From an uncultured Christensenella sp. (lineage in GTDB: Bacteria > Bacillota > Clostridia > Christensenellales > Borkfalkiaceae): a stretch of 64,000 bases of DNA. The notes beneath the pieces were generated by a model. That model was not told the DNA's origin. It searched no databases and was given only the letters and a program-made list of their open reading frames with translations. Numbering within the stretch: position 1 is the stretch's first letter; each line of letters starts with the position of its first letter. The position numbers and the translations under genes were made by a program. Below are positions 26,779 to 34,569 of this stretch, piece after piece. Location: assembly GCA_910578565.1 (NCBI GenBank), contig CAJTQF010000004.1, positions 97,670 to 161,669 of the forward strand. Reading direction: 5' to 3'.

Positions 26779-28104
26779 ATGAACGAAAGAGAAACGTTAA
26801 AAATTAATAGCAAAGGGCATTTGGAAATAGGCGGAGCGGACTCTGTTGAGTTGGCAAACCGTTTCGGCACACCTTTGTACGTTTTTGACGAAGCGCACAT
26901 AAGAAATATGATGCGCGTTTACAAAAATACTCTCGAAACGGAGTATGGCGGAAACGGTCAGGTTTTGTATGCTTCAAAGGCATTTTCCTGCATGGCTATT
27001 TATGCGATTGCCAAACAGGAAAATATCGGTATCGACGTGGTTTCCGGCGGTGAGCTGTATACTGCTTTAAAAGCCGGATTTGACGCTTCAAATATATATT
27101 TTCACGGAAATAATAAACTGTCAGATGAATTAGAACTTGCTGTTGAAAATGAAGTAGGTTGCATAGTTGTTGACTCGTACCGTGAAGCTGATATTCTGAA
27201 TTTGATTGCCGAAAAACACAATTTGACACAAAGCGTTCTGATAAGAATTAATCCCGGAATCGAAGCACACACGCACGCATTTGTTCAGACCGCGAGAACG
27301 GACAGTAAATTCGGTTTTTCTGTATCCGACGGCGCGGCGGAAGAAATGGTTAAATATATTTTGGGCAAACCAAATCTTCGTCTTAAAGGTTTTCACTGTC
27401 ATATAGGTTCGCAGATTTTTGAAAAACAATCTTTTGTACTCGCAGCAGAAAAAGTTATGGACTTTATGGCGGATATAAAGAAGAAACATAGTTATAATGC
27501 GGAAACTTTGAATATCGGCGGCGGTTTCGGAATCTGGTACAACAGCGAAGATCCCGAACTTAAATATAACGATTATGCAGAATATCTTAAAGCGTTGATA
27601 TCGGCAATTAGAAACAAGGCAAAAGTTCACTCATTGAAAGAGCCTTATCTGGTAATTGAACCGGGGCGGTCAATTGTAGGTGAAGCGGGTATAACGCTGT
27701 ATACCGTAGGCGCCATTAAAGAAATCCGCGGAGTTAAAAAATATGTTGCCGTTGACGGCGGAATGTTTGATAATCCCAGATACGCGCTTTATCAATCAAA
27801 ATATACTGTTTTACTCGCAAACCGCGCAAATGAAAAGTGTGTTGAAAAGGTTTCGGTTGCCGGTAAATGTTGCGAAAGCGGTGATTTGATTGCCGTGGAC
27901 GTTGCTCTGCCGAAAGCCGAAAGCGGCGATATAATGGCGGTGCTGTCAACAGGGGCGTACAATTACTCGATGGCAAGCAATTATAACAGAAATTTAATTC
28001 CGGCTGCGGTTCTGGTTAAAGACGGTAAAGCGGAATATATTATCAAACATCAATCTTATGACGACATTATCAGAAACGACGTCGTCCCCGGTTATTTGAA
28101 ATGA
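26779..28104 (+). CDS. lysA: Diaminopimelate decarboxylase
   Basis: The PLP enzyme makes lysine from meso-diaminopimelate, the last step of lysine synthesis. I choose the ATG at 26779 (441 residues) because GGTGAT at 26769-26774 can pair with the 16S 3' end. Fold-type III features are visible: the PLP lysine in VLYASKAFS, HCHIGSQIF, GGGFGIWY, the EPGRSIVGEAG phosphate-binding segment, and CESGD near the C-terminus. The length is normal. It has its own promoter, and its stop overlaps the following protease gene (ATGA). Confidence 0.93.
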   Translation: MNERETLKINSKGHLEIGGADSVELANRFGTPLYVFDEAHIRNMMRVYKNTLETEYGGNGQVLYASKAFSCMAIYAIAKQENIGIDVVSGGELYTALKAGFDASNIYFHGNNKLSDELELAVENEVGCIVVDSYREADILNLIAEKHNLTQSVLIRINPGIEAHTHAFVQTARTDSKFGFSVSDGAAEEMVKYILGKPNLRLKGFHCHIGSQIFEKQSFVLAAEKVMDFMADIKKKHSYNAETLNIGGGFGIWYNSEDPELKYNDYAEYLKALISAIRNKAKVHSLKEPYLVIEPGRSIVGEAGITLYTVGAIKEIRGVKKYVAVDGGMFDNPRYALYQSKYTVLLANRANEKCVEKVSVAGKCCESGDLIAVDVALPKAESGDIMAVLSTGAYNYSMASNYNRNLIPAAVLVKDGKAEYIIKHQSYDDIIRNDVVPGYLK

Positions 28105-28820
28105 ATCCTATAGTTTATCAAGTTTTTTATTATCTGTCTGCGGCCATCGCTATACTGTTTGTGTTTGTTCCGCATGAATTTGCGCATGCCTATTCCGCTT
28201 ACAGAAACGGAGACCTGACTGCTAAATATTACGGCAGGCTAACTTTAAACCCTGTCAAGCACTTTGACCTTATGGGCTTTTTGCTGTGCGTTTTAGCCGG
28301 GTTTGGTTGGGCAAAACCCGTTCCCATAAACCCCAATAATTTCCGCAAATACAAGAAAGGGTTATTTGAAACGGCTGTTGCCGGAGTTTGCACCAACTAT
28401 GTTATCGCGTTTATAGTTTATCCTATATTTTTGGTGGTTGCAAGATACATTCCTGAATCTTCTACGGCGTTGATATATGTAAAGGGATTTTTGGAACTTG
28501 TGTTATACCGTATTTACATAATCAGCCTTTCGATTATAGCATTTAATCTTTTGCCGTTTTTTCCTTTGGACGGTTTCAGAATTATAGAATCGTGTACAAG
28601 TCCTTTTAATAAGTTCAGACTATTTTTAGAAAAATACGGTCGTTACATATTGCTTGGTCTGATTATAGAATGTTTCATATGCAATATTCTTGTCCAGGCT
28701 ACAGGTGTTACGGCTTTGCAATATCTTAATGTTTTAGGTTTTTACCTGCAATGGTTTGCGCAAAATATTTTAGGCGCACCGATTTGGGGATTCTGGGACT
28801 GGATATTTACTTTATTTTGA
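28101..28820 (+). CDS. Site-2-protease-like membrane metalloprotease (M50)
   Basis: The protein has 239 residues with about five membrane helices. The zinc motif HEFAH lies at residues 25-29 and the second conserved motif reads FPLDGFRI, as in compact M50B proteases of the YwhC type. These cut substrates within or near the membrane. The target is unknown. It overlaps lysA by 4 nt and is followed 16 nt later by scpA, a common clostridial gene order. Confidence 0.85.
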   Translation: MNPIVYQVFYYLSAAIAILFVFVPHEFAHAYSAYRNGDLTAKYYGRLTLNPVKHFDLMGFLLCVLAGFGWAKPVPINPNNFRKYKKGLFETAVAGVCTNYVIAFIVYPIFLVVARYIPESSTALIYVKGFLELVLYRIYIISLSIIAFNLLPFFPLDGFRIIESCTSPFNKFRLFLEKYGRYILLGLIIECFICNILVQATGVTALQYLNVLGFYLQWFAQNILGAPIWGFWDWIFTLF

Positions 28821-28836
28821 TAGGTTTTAATATAAG

Positions 28837-29652
28837 ATGGCAGATAAAAATTATGACAATTTCGAATCGGTTGTAGACTACAATACTGTTTTGGACGATT
28901 TTGAAGGTCCGCTCGATTTATTGTTACACCTTATAAATATTGCACAGATAAAGATAGAAGACGTCTTCGTTTCAAAGGTTACCGAACAGTTTTTAGCATA
29001 TATTGATTTTATGAAAACGCAACCCAGCCGTGACGTGGACAAAGAGAGCGAATATCTTGCGTTGGCTGCGCAAATAATTTACATAAAATCGAAGAGTATG
29101 GTCCCCGTTGTCGACGTTGCCGGCGATGAAATGGGCGGCTCGGAAGAAGAGCAGCGTGCGCTTATCGAACAGTTAAAACAGAGAGAGTACGAACTTATTA
29201 AGGAAGAGACGCCTAAACTTAAAAATCTTGAAACTATAGGCTATTTTTTCAAAGAACCCGACTCGGATTTCAGTAAAGTAAAAATAGTTTATAAAGATTT
29301 TAACGTTCACGCGTTGTTGGAAGCGTTTGCAAATCTTATGCTCCGTAACGAAAGTTTGCAACGTGAAAAAGAAAAAGTTAAAGAAATTCCGAAAGACGTT
29401 CACACGGTAGAAGAAAAGGTTGTATTTATACGCGATACGCTAATTGAAAAGAACGAAGTTTTGTTTGAGAGCCTGTTTACAACTTTTTCACGCAATGAAA
29501 TAATAACCACTTTTCAGGCGTTGCTTGAAATGTTAAAACACCAATTTATTACCGTAGTGCAATTGGAATCGTTTGGAGCGATAAATATAAAATTAAACCC
29601 TAATTGGGATGTGAAGGAAGTAACAAGTGAACAATTTGACGAATATAATTGA
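28837..29652 (+). CDS. scpA: Segregation and condensation protein A
   Basis: The protein has 271 residues and is the kleisin subunit that joins SMC heads and ScpB in chromosome condensation. The conserved N-terminal segment FEGPLDLLLHLINIAQIKIEDV (split in family alignments) and YLALAAQIIYIKSKSMVP are clear, and a C-terminal winged-helix region contains FQALLEMLKHQFI. The ribosome binding site is weak (AGGTTTT). It overlaps scpB by 26 nt, showing coupled synthesis. Confidence 0.93.
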   Translation: MADKNYDNFESVVDYNTVLDDFEGPLDLLLHLINIAQIKIEDVFVSKVTEQFLAYIDFMKTQPSRDVDKESEYLALAAQIIYIKSKSMVPVVDVAGDEMGGSEEEQRALIEQLKQREYELIKEETPKLKNLETIGYFFKEPDSDFSKVKIVYKDFNVHALLEAFANLMLRNESLQREKEKVKEIPKDVHTVEEKVVFIRDTLIEKNEVLFESLFTTFSRNEIITTFQALLEMLKHQFITVVQLESFGAINIKLNPNWDVKEVTSEQFDEYN

Positions 29653-30328
29653 GGCGGTTGTTTTTGCTTCGGGCGAAGCCGTGCCGGTAAAATACATAGT
29701 AGAAAAGTTGGATTGTACAGTTAAAGAAGTCAACGCCTGCGCTGCGGAGTTGAAAGAAAAATACGATGAAAACAGCGGTATTCAGCTTCTGACATTTAAC
29801 GGAAAATTGCAATTTGCATCTAATCCGAAATATAAACAGCCCGTTTCGGAAGTTCTTACGCCAATCAAAGAAAAAGAATTTACAAAAACTATACTTGAAT
29901 GTGCGGCAATAATAGCATATAAGCAACCTATAACAAAACCCGAGCTTGAAGAAATAAGGCAAGTCAGTTGCGATTACGCTATACATACATTGTTAGAGTT
30001 GGAAATGATAGTTCCCTGCGGAAGAAAGGACGCCGTGGGCAAGCCGATACTGTATGCTACAACAGATAATTTTTTGAAGAGATTTAAACTCAACTCAATC
30101 GATGAATTGCCGGACTATGACGAACTTATGGCACAGATTGCGGAGCTTAACAGTTCATTATTGTCTGACGACGAAGAAGACGGTAACTATCTGTACAAGA
30201 AAGACGAATACGTAGAGAAAGGTGAAAAAACTCAAACTGTAGAAGAAAAACAAGTTGAAGTGACCGAAGACGGTTATGAACTTCCCGATTTTATTTCACA
30301 AGACGATGATGTTATAAAAATAGATTGA
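29627..30328 (+). CDS. scpB: Segregation and condensation protein B
   Basis: The protein has 233 residues from a GTG start inside the end of scpA. Two winged-helix domains are recognised by IIEAVVFASGEAVPVKYI and CAAIIAYKQPITKPELEEIR. The end of the second reads GRKDAVGKPILYATTDNFLKRF. The C-terminal ~60 residues are acidic and variable, as usual. It acts with ScpA and SMC. A strong terminator follows. Confidence 0.93.
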   Translation: MNNLTNIIEAVVFASGEAVPVKYIVEKLDCTVKEVNACAAELKEKYDENSGIQLLTFNGKLQFASNPKYKQPVSEVLTPIKEKEFTKTILECAAIIAYKQPITKPELEEIRQVSCDYAIHTLLELEMIVPCGRKDAVGKPILYATTDNFLKRFKLNSIDELPDYDELMAQIAELNSSLLSDDEEDGNYLYKKDEYVEKGEKTQTVEEKQVEVTEDGYELPDFISQDDDVIKID

Positions 30329-30338
30329 TAAGCAAAGC

Positions 30339-30367
30339 AAAAAAGCGGACAGTAGGTCCGCTTTTTT
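30339..30367 (+). terminator. Intrinsic terminator after scpB
   Basis: A perfect stem AAAAAAGCGGAC / GTCCGCTTTTTT with an AGTAG loop ends in a T-run. Confidence 0.9.
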
Positions 30368-30401
30368 GTATATTTAAAATTATGTTACAAATAATATTGT
30401 T

Positions 30402-30929
30402 ATGAATGTAGCAATGATTATTATGGCTGCTGCAGGATTTGCAATTTCAATTTTTCCGATACACGTTTTTAATTATATTTATGTAAATACCGAAGAAAAG
30501 TATGCAAGTATTAATGTAACAATATTCAGATTTCTCAGGATTTTCAATATAAATACGGTTAAGAACCAGCCCGGTAAAATGCAGGTAAACGGAAAAGAAA
30601 AACAGTTGGATTATAAAAAATTCAGGTTAAGTTTTTACAAAATTTTTAATATGCTTTGCCTATATAAAATAATCCAACTTTCAGATTACGGAATGCAGAA
30701 CGAGCATAACGCTTATGCTGCGTTGTTTCAAAACGGAACGACAAGCGCAGTTTACAATTTTTTACGTATCAATGATAATTGCACTAAACTGCGAAATTAC
30801 ACAATACTGAATGAAGAACACTCTTCCATAAGGTACTATGCAAAAGCGGTGACGGTAATAAACCTTTTGGTTGTAACCAAAATAATTTTATATATTTTAA
30901 TGGAGAAAATAAATGAACTCAAAAATTAA
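30402..30929 (+). CDS. Membrane protein upstream of gerW, DUF2953-like
   Basis: The protein has 175 residues, with a membrane helix at residues ~3-22 and another near the C-terminus (~155-170). The middle is basic and hydrophilic. In many clostridia a DUF2953 membrane protein precedes gerW (ytfI-ytfJ in Bacillus), and this gene overlaps the gerW homologue by 17 nt. The assignment rests mainly on that context. No Shine-Dalgarno site is visible. Role: probably sporulation. Confidence 0.5.
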   Translation: MNVAMIIMAAAGFAISIFPIHVFNYIYVNTEEKYASINVTIFRFLRIFNINTVKNQPGKMQVNGKEKQLDYKKFRLSFYKIFNMLCLYKIIQLSDYGMQNEHNAYAALFQNGTTSAVYNFLRINDNCTKLRNYTILNEEHSSIRYYAKAVTVINLLVVTKIILYILMEKINELKN

Positions 30930-31287
30930 AAGAAGCAAAGCGAAAGAATTTAACGAATTACCTCTTTCAATTGAAAAAGTTGCCGATGCCGATACCGTAG
31001 TAGGTAAATCTATTATAACGGTAAGCGGTACACAAGTAATTCCACTTTCATCGGTCACTGTGGTAAATTTAAGCGGCGGTGGTGAATACGGCGATGTAAA
31101 AACTTTTAAAGAAGCCGACGGCTTTAAAATTGCAGGCGGCAACGGCGCTGTAATTTCGGTTAAACCGCAAGGATTTTTAGTTGATGACGGTAAGTCTTGC
31201 AGACTTCTCAAAATGGAAGAAAGTACTTTGGATGCGTTAATAGACAAAACAGGAAATTTGGTTCATAAAATAACTGACAATGCATAA
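30913..31287 (+). CDS. gerW: GerW/YtfJ-family sporulation protein
   Basis: The protein has 124 residues. It shows the family pattern VVGKSIITVSGTQVIPLSSV, then a Gly-rich stretch (AGGNGAVISVKPQGFLV). In Bacillus GerW is needed for normal germination and is made in the forespore. It overlaps the gene before by 17 nt and the carboxypeptidase after it by 8 nt, so three sporulation-linked genes are translated together. Confidence 0.8.
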   Translation: MNSKIKRSKAKEFNELPLSIEKVADADTVVGKSIITVSGTQVIPLSSVTVVNLSGGGEYGDVKTFKEADGFKIAGGNGAVISVKPQGFLVDDGKSCRLLKMEESTLDALIDKTGNLVHKITDNA

Positions 31288-32293
31288 AAAATTTTTATTT
31301 GCTTTACTGATTTTATCAATATCTATTAGCGCAACATTTTTATGTTTGCCAAATAATTTGCGCGCCAGTGCCGGTTCACGAGCAGAAATTGCAATGGAAC
31401 TGTCAACAGGTACGGTCCTGACAAGTAATAATGCTGACGCAAAACTTCCTATGGCGAGCACCACAAAAATATTAACTGCAATAATTATAATTGAAGATTG
31501 TAATCTTGATAATGTTATTACGGTTCCGTTGGCGGCAGTAGGGGTAGAGGGTTCAAGTATCTATTTAAAAAAAGACGAGCAAATTGATATCCGCGATTTA
31601 CTTTACGGGCTCATGCTTCGTTCAGGCAACGATTGCGCTACGGCCTTAGCGATTTATCACAGCGGTTCGGTAGAAAAATTTGCAGAAGTTATGAATGACC
31701 GTGCCAAAAAAATCGGAGTCCAAAATTCAAACTTCAAAAATCCAAGCGGTTTGCCGGATAACGAGCATTATACTACCGCGAGAGATTTATGTAAAATAGC
31801 TTGTTACGCTATGAATAATTCTGATTTTAAACAAATTGTTTCAACAACAAATTATTCGGGAAAGTACAGGAGTTTTGCCAATAAAAACAAAATGCTTCAT
31901 AAATGCGAAGGGGCAAACGGTGTTAAAACAGGCTATACTTTAAAAGCAGGCAGATGTCTTGTATCTTCAGCGGAACGAAAAGGTATGGACGTTGTTTGCG
32001 TAGTATTGAATTGTCCGGATATGTATGAAAGAAGTTGTACGATAATAGACAACTGTTTCAGGGATTTTAAATTATTAAAGTTAAACGAAAACAGCATATT
32101 TATGTGTAACAATATACTATGTAAAATATTAAATTGTCAAAGTAAAGTAATAAATAATACTGCTAAAATAAATTTTAAAATCAAACCGTTGCAAGAAGAA
32201 TATTTTGTTGGCAATAAAAAAGTAATTGCCGAACTTGAAATTTACAGTGAAAATAACTTGCTTTTTACCGAAAAATTATATAGTATTAAGTAA
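31280..32293 (+). CDS. D-alanyl-D-alanine carboxypeptidase, second copy
   Basis: The protein has 337 residues with a signal peptide of ~30. The motifs are S60-T-T-K, SGN (in MLRSGNDCA) and KTG (in GVKTGYT). It belongs to the same family as the DacF-type protein 4.6 kb upstream, but is shorter and diverged. Its position directly after gerW and before an RsuA/RluB gene recalls the dacB-rluB neighbourhood of Bacillus, where DacB trims spore cortex peptidoglycan. A sporulation role is likely but inferred. Confidence 0.85.
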   Translation: MHKKFLFALLILSISISATFLCLPNNLRASAGSRAEIAMELSTGTVLTSNNADAKLPMASTTKILTAIIIIEDCNLDNVITVPLAAVGVEGSSIYLKKDEQIDIRDLLYGLMLRSGNDCATALAIYHSGSVEKFAEVMNDRAKKIGVQNSNFKNPSGLPDNEHYTTARDLCKIACYAMNNSDFKQIVSTTNYSGKYRSFANKNKMLHKCEGANGVKTGYTLKAGRCLVSSAERKGMDVVCVVLNCPDMYERSCTIIDNCFRDFKLLKLNENSIFMCNNILCKILNCQSKVINNTAKINFKIKPLQEEYFVGNKKVIAELEIYSENNLLFTEKLYSIK

Positions 32294-32318
32294 ATAAGTT
32301 ACTTGGAAACTATGTATA

Positions 32319-33017
32319 ATGAGAATAAATAAATATCTTGCTTCTTCCGGTGTAGCGTCGAGAAGAGATTGCGATAGACTGATTCGAGAAGGCAAGGTTT
32401 TGGTAAACGGAAAAATAGCAACTTTGGGGTTGGACGTTGTCGAAGGCGATGAGATAAAATTTAACGGTAATATAGTGTCCGTTAAAAAAAATGAATATTA
32501 CATTCTTAATAAGCCTAAAGGATATATATGTAGCGTATCCGACGATAAAGGAAGAAAAACAGTATTGGATTTAATGCCTGATAATGTTGGCAGAATATAT
32601 CCGGTCGGAAGACTTGACTATGACAGTGAAGGACTTATTATTCTTACTACCGATGGTAATCTTGCCCAGCATCTTACGCATCCGTCAAATGAAGTTCCTA
32701 AAACTTATTTGGTAAAAATAGAAGGTACTATTACTGAAAATGCGCTTAATCCGATCAGAAGCGGAATCGAAATAGACGGTGTTATGACAAAAAAATGTAA
32801 AGCGCACATTGTCGAAACAAATAAAGAATATACAAAAATTCATGTTACCCTTACAGAAGGCAGAAACAGAGAAATCAGAAAAATGTTTGCCTCTATCGGT
32901 AAAGACGTTTCACTTTTAAAACGCATTAAAATAGGTGAAATAACTTTACGCGGACTTGATAGGGGCGCCTACAGAAAACTTAACAAGCAGGAAGTAGAAT
33001 ATCTGAAATCAATTTAA
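32319..33017 (+). CDS. Pseudouridine synthase, RsuA/RluB family
   Basis: The protein has 232 residues. The N-terminal S4 RNA-binding domain (~1-60) starts with MRINKYLASSGVASRRDCDR. The catalytic aspartate is in GRLDYDSEGL. NRQIRKM-type residues appear as EGRNREIRKMF. It converts specific uridines in ribosomal RNA to pseudouridine. Bacillus RluB (23S, helix 89) has the same gene context, so RluB is likely. No clear ribosome binding site is visible. Confidence 0.88.
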   Translation: MRINKYLASSGVASRRDCDRLIREGKVLVNGKIATLGLDVVEGDEIKFNGNIVSVKKNEYYILNKPKGYICSVSDDKGRKTVLDLMPDNVGRIYPVGRLDYDSEGLIILTTDGNLAQHLTHPSNEVPKTYLVKIEGTITENALNPIRSGIEIDGVMTKKCKAHIVETNKEYTKIHVTLTEGRNREIRKMFASIGKDVSLLKRIKIGEITLRGLDRGAYRKLNKQEVEYLKSI

Positions 33018-33063
33018 AAAATAAATGACTGTAAATTAAACAGTAATTTAGCGGAGAAATATT

Positions 33064-33516
33064 TTGTCGTATTCATTAAAGAGCGTAACGATGCGCACAG
33101 ACAATTCCGAGAACGGAATGGCAAAAATCAACGAACTATGGGCGGATATTATGACGGGCAAAATTCCGCTTGACTTTATAGAAAACGGTGTACCAGTAAA
33201 AGGTCTGTCGCCTATATCGTCATACAGCGATTACGAGAGCGATGAGAAAGGCAAATATAACTTATCCGTTATGACCGTAACCGCCGCATTTTTTGCAAAA
33301 ATGGAAGAATTGGTCACACAAAGAAAATACATAAAAATTGACGAGAGCGGCGAAACAATTACCGATTGCGCAAATAAAGCGTGGTCGAAAGTTTGGCAAC
33401 TTACCGCAAGCGGCGAAATTAAACGTGCATTTACTATCGACTACGAAAGCACAGTACCCAGCGAATATACCAAAGACGGCAAAGCGCATTGCTATTTGTA
33501 CATAGCAATCAAATAA
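33064..33516 (+). CDS. Stand-alone GyrI-like effector-binding domain protein
   Basis: The protein has 150 residues from a TTG start with GGAGAA at 33053-33058. The length and the end of the sequence (AFTIDYESTVPSEY, then AHCYLYIAIK) fit the effector-binding half of AraC/MerR-type regulators without a DNA-binding part. Such proteins bind small organic ligands. The ligand is unknown and the family call is tentative. Confidence 0.5.
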   Translation: MSYSLKSVTMRTDNSENGMAKINELWADIMTGKIPLDFIENGVPVKGLSPISSYSDYESDEKGKYNLSVMTVTAAFFAKMEELVTQRKYIKIDESGETITDCANKAWSKVWQLTASGEIKRAFTIDYESTVPSEYTKDGKAHCYLYIAIK

Positions 33517-33563
33517 CGATTATAAGTTAAATTTCAATTTATCTTTCTATCAATGTATAGTTA

Positions 33564-33594
33564 AAAGCTCTCGAACATTTTGTTCGAGAGCTTT
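33564..33594. terminator. Bidirectional terminator between GyrI-like gene and lexA
   Basis: Perfect 14-bp arms (AAAGCTCTCGAACA / TGTTCGAGAGCTTT) surround TTT. It lies between two convergent genes and would serve both strands. Confidence 0.85.
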
Positions 33595-33663
33595 CTGTTA
33601 TTAATCGAAGTGCAACTTTTTTTATTTCCAATGGGAAGTATGCTATAACGCTTTGCCTTCTTA

Positions 33664-34251
33664 TTATAATGTTCTTAAAAGACCAATAACTTTTCCAAGT
33701 ATTTGTACTTCATCAAATATAAAATCATCCATCCCATCATTTTCAGGGTGCAGGATAATTTTTCCGTTACGTCTGAATAACCGTTTTACAGTAGCGCTAT
33801 CGTCAACCAAGGCAACAACAATATCGCCGTCATCAGCTGATTCCTGTTTTTTAACAATAATTTTATCGCCGTTATACATTCCTATGTTAATCATTGAATC
33901 GCCGCTTACGTTCAGCATAAACAAATCTTCGCCCGAAAAGTAATTACCGGGTATTGAATAATATCCGTCATAATTTTCAGAAGCAAATATCGGTTGACCA
34001 GCAGCAACAGTTCCGATGAGAGGAACGGTGGTTGCAACCGCTTGTTGCGTTAAAACAACCGCACGGTTTTTTACCCCTGCTTTTTTTATAAGTCCACGGT
34101 TACACAGTTCGTTTATGTAATCAAAAGCAGTAGCAGTGGACTTTAATCCGCATTCTTTGCATATTTCGCGGACAGAAGGAGAGTAGTTATTCTCTAAAAT
34201 GAATTTTTTAATATATTTATAAACTTCGTCGGTCTTATTAAGACTTTTCAT
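33664..34251 (-). CDS. lexA: LexA repressor of the SOS response
   Basis: I choose the ATG at 34251 (195 residues) because AGAGGTG lies just upstream; an upstream start at 34299 would overlap the promoter. The N-terminal winged helix (~1-65) contains SPSVREICKECGLKSTAT. The self-cleavage site is A84-G85 (GTVAAGQPIF), the catalytic pair S119 (GDSM) and K156 (SATVKRLF). It represses DNA-repair genes until RecA filaments trigger its cleavage. A promoter with an overlapping LexA-type operator lies upstream, so it is probably self-regulated. Confidence 0.95.
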   Translation of the reverse strand: MKSLNKTDEVYKYIKKFILENNYSPSVREICKECGLKSTATAFDYINELCNRGLIKKAGVKNRAVVLTQQAVATTVPLIGTVAAGQPIFASENYDGYYSIPGNYFSGEDLFMLNVSGDSMINIGMYNGDKIIVKKQESADDGDIVVALVDDSATVKRLFRRNGKIILHPENDGMDDFIFDEVQILGKVIGLLRTL

Positions 34252-34270
34252 CTTTTCACCTCTTGTAAAT

Positions 34271-34299
34271 ATTATATCATAAAACTTTATAAAAATCAA
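34271..34299 (-). promoter_or_regulatory. lexA promoter
   Basis: Read on the - strand: TTGATT (34299-34294), a 17-bp spacer and TATAAT (34276-34271). It lies 20 nt before the lexA start. Confidence 0.8.
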
Positions 34300-34309
34300 A
34301 CGCTTGTTT
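34298..34309. promoter_or_regulatory. Probable LexA operator (SOS box variant)
   Basis: AAAC-GCTT-GTTT is a perfect inverted repeat with the 4-bp centre of the Gram-positive SOS box (GAAC-N4-GTTC), differing at one base in each half. It overlaps the -35 element of lexA and lies 12 nt before the -35 of the divergent small gene, so LexA could act on both. Confidence 0.6.
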
Positions 34310-34321
34310 CGATGTTTTTGC

Positions 34322-34350
34322 TTGTTTTTATAGGATTTTTATATTATAAT
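34322..34350 (+). promoter_or_regulatory. Promoter of the small Cys-rich gene
   Basis: TTGTTT (34322-34327), a 17-bp spacer and TATAAT (34345-34350). The predicted start of transcription (~34357) almost coincides with the ATG at 34360. Confidence 0.65.
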
Positions 34351-34359
34351 AGTAATAAG

Positions 34360-34536
34360 ATGAACATAAATAATAAAAAAATGTGCGAACTATATGATAG
34401 AGAGTGTATTGGTTGCCTTGAATGTGAAATTTGCGACTTGGATTCGGACAAAATCTGCGATAACTGCGGAAGGTGTCTCGACATACGTGATGATGCCGTA
34501 ATTAAAATTGATAGAATTATAATTGACGAAGATTAA
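34360..34536 (+). CDS. Small Cys-rich protein next to lexA
   Basis: From the ATG at 34360 the product has 58 residues; the ATG at 34381 gives 51. A longer frame from 34312 would start within the promoter and is rejected. Seven cysteines (MCELYDRECIGCLECEIC, then KICDNCGRCLD) suggest a bound metal, zinc or Fe-S. Similar short proteins occur in clostridia, without known function. No ribosome binding site is visible, so the mRNA may be leaderless. It is divergent from lexA and may share its operator. Confidence 0.65.
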   Translation: MNINNKKMCELYDRECIGCLECEICDLDSDKICDNCGRCLDIRDDAVIKIDRIIIDED

Positions 34537-34566
34537 AAGACAGGTTTTATTTTACCTGTCTTTTTG
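34535..34566. terminator. Bidirectional terminator
   Basis: AAAAGACAGGT / ACCTGTCTTTT (11 bp) surrounds an 8-nt loop, followed by T on the + strand. It lies between the convergent small Cys-rich gene and the recombinase gene. Confidence 0.85.
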
Positions 34567-34569
34567 TTA

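Noticed and set aside
33571..33587. GAAC-ATTTT-GTTC, like an SOS box, near lexA
   Set aside because: The centre has five bases instead of four and the sequence is part of a perfect terminator stem between two converging genes.
34312..34359. Upstream extension of the small Cys-rich protein from the ATG at 34312
   Set aside because: This segment contains the -35 and -10 elements of its promoter and encodes an unrelated hydrophobic stretch.
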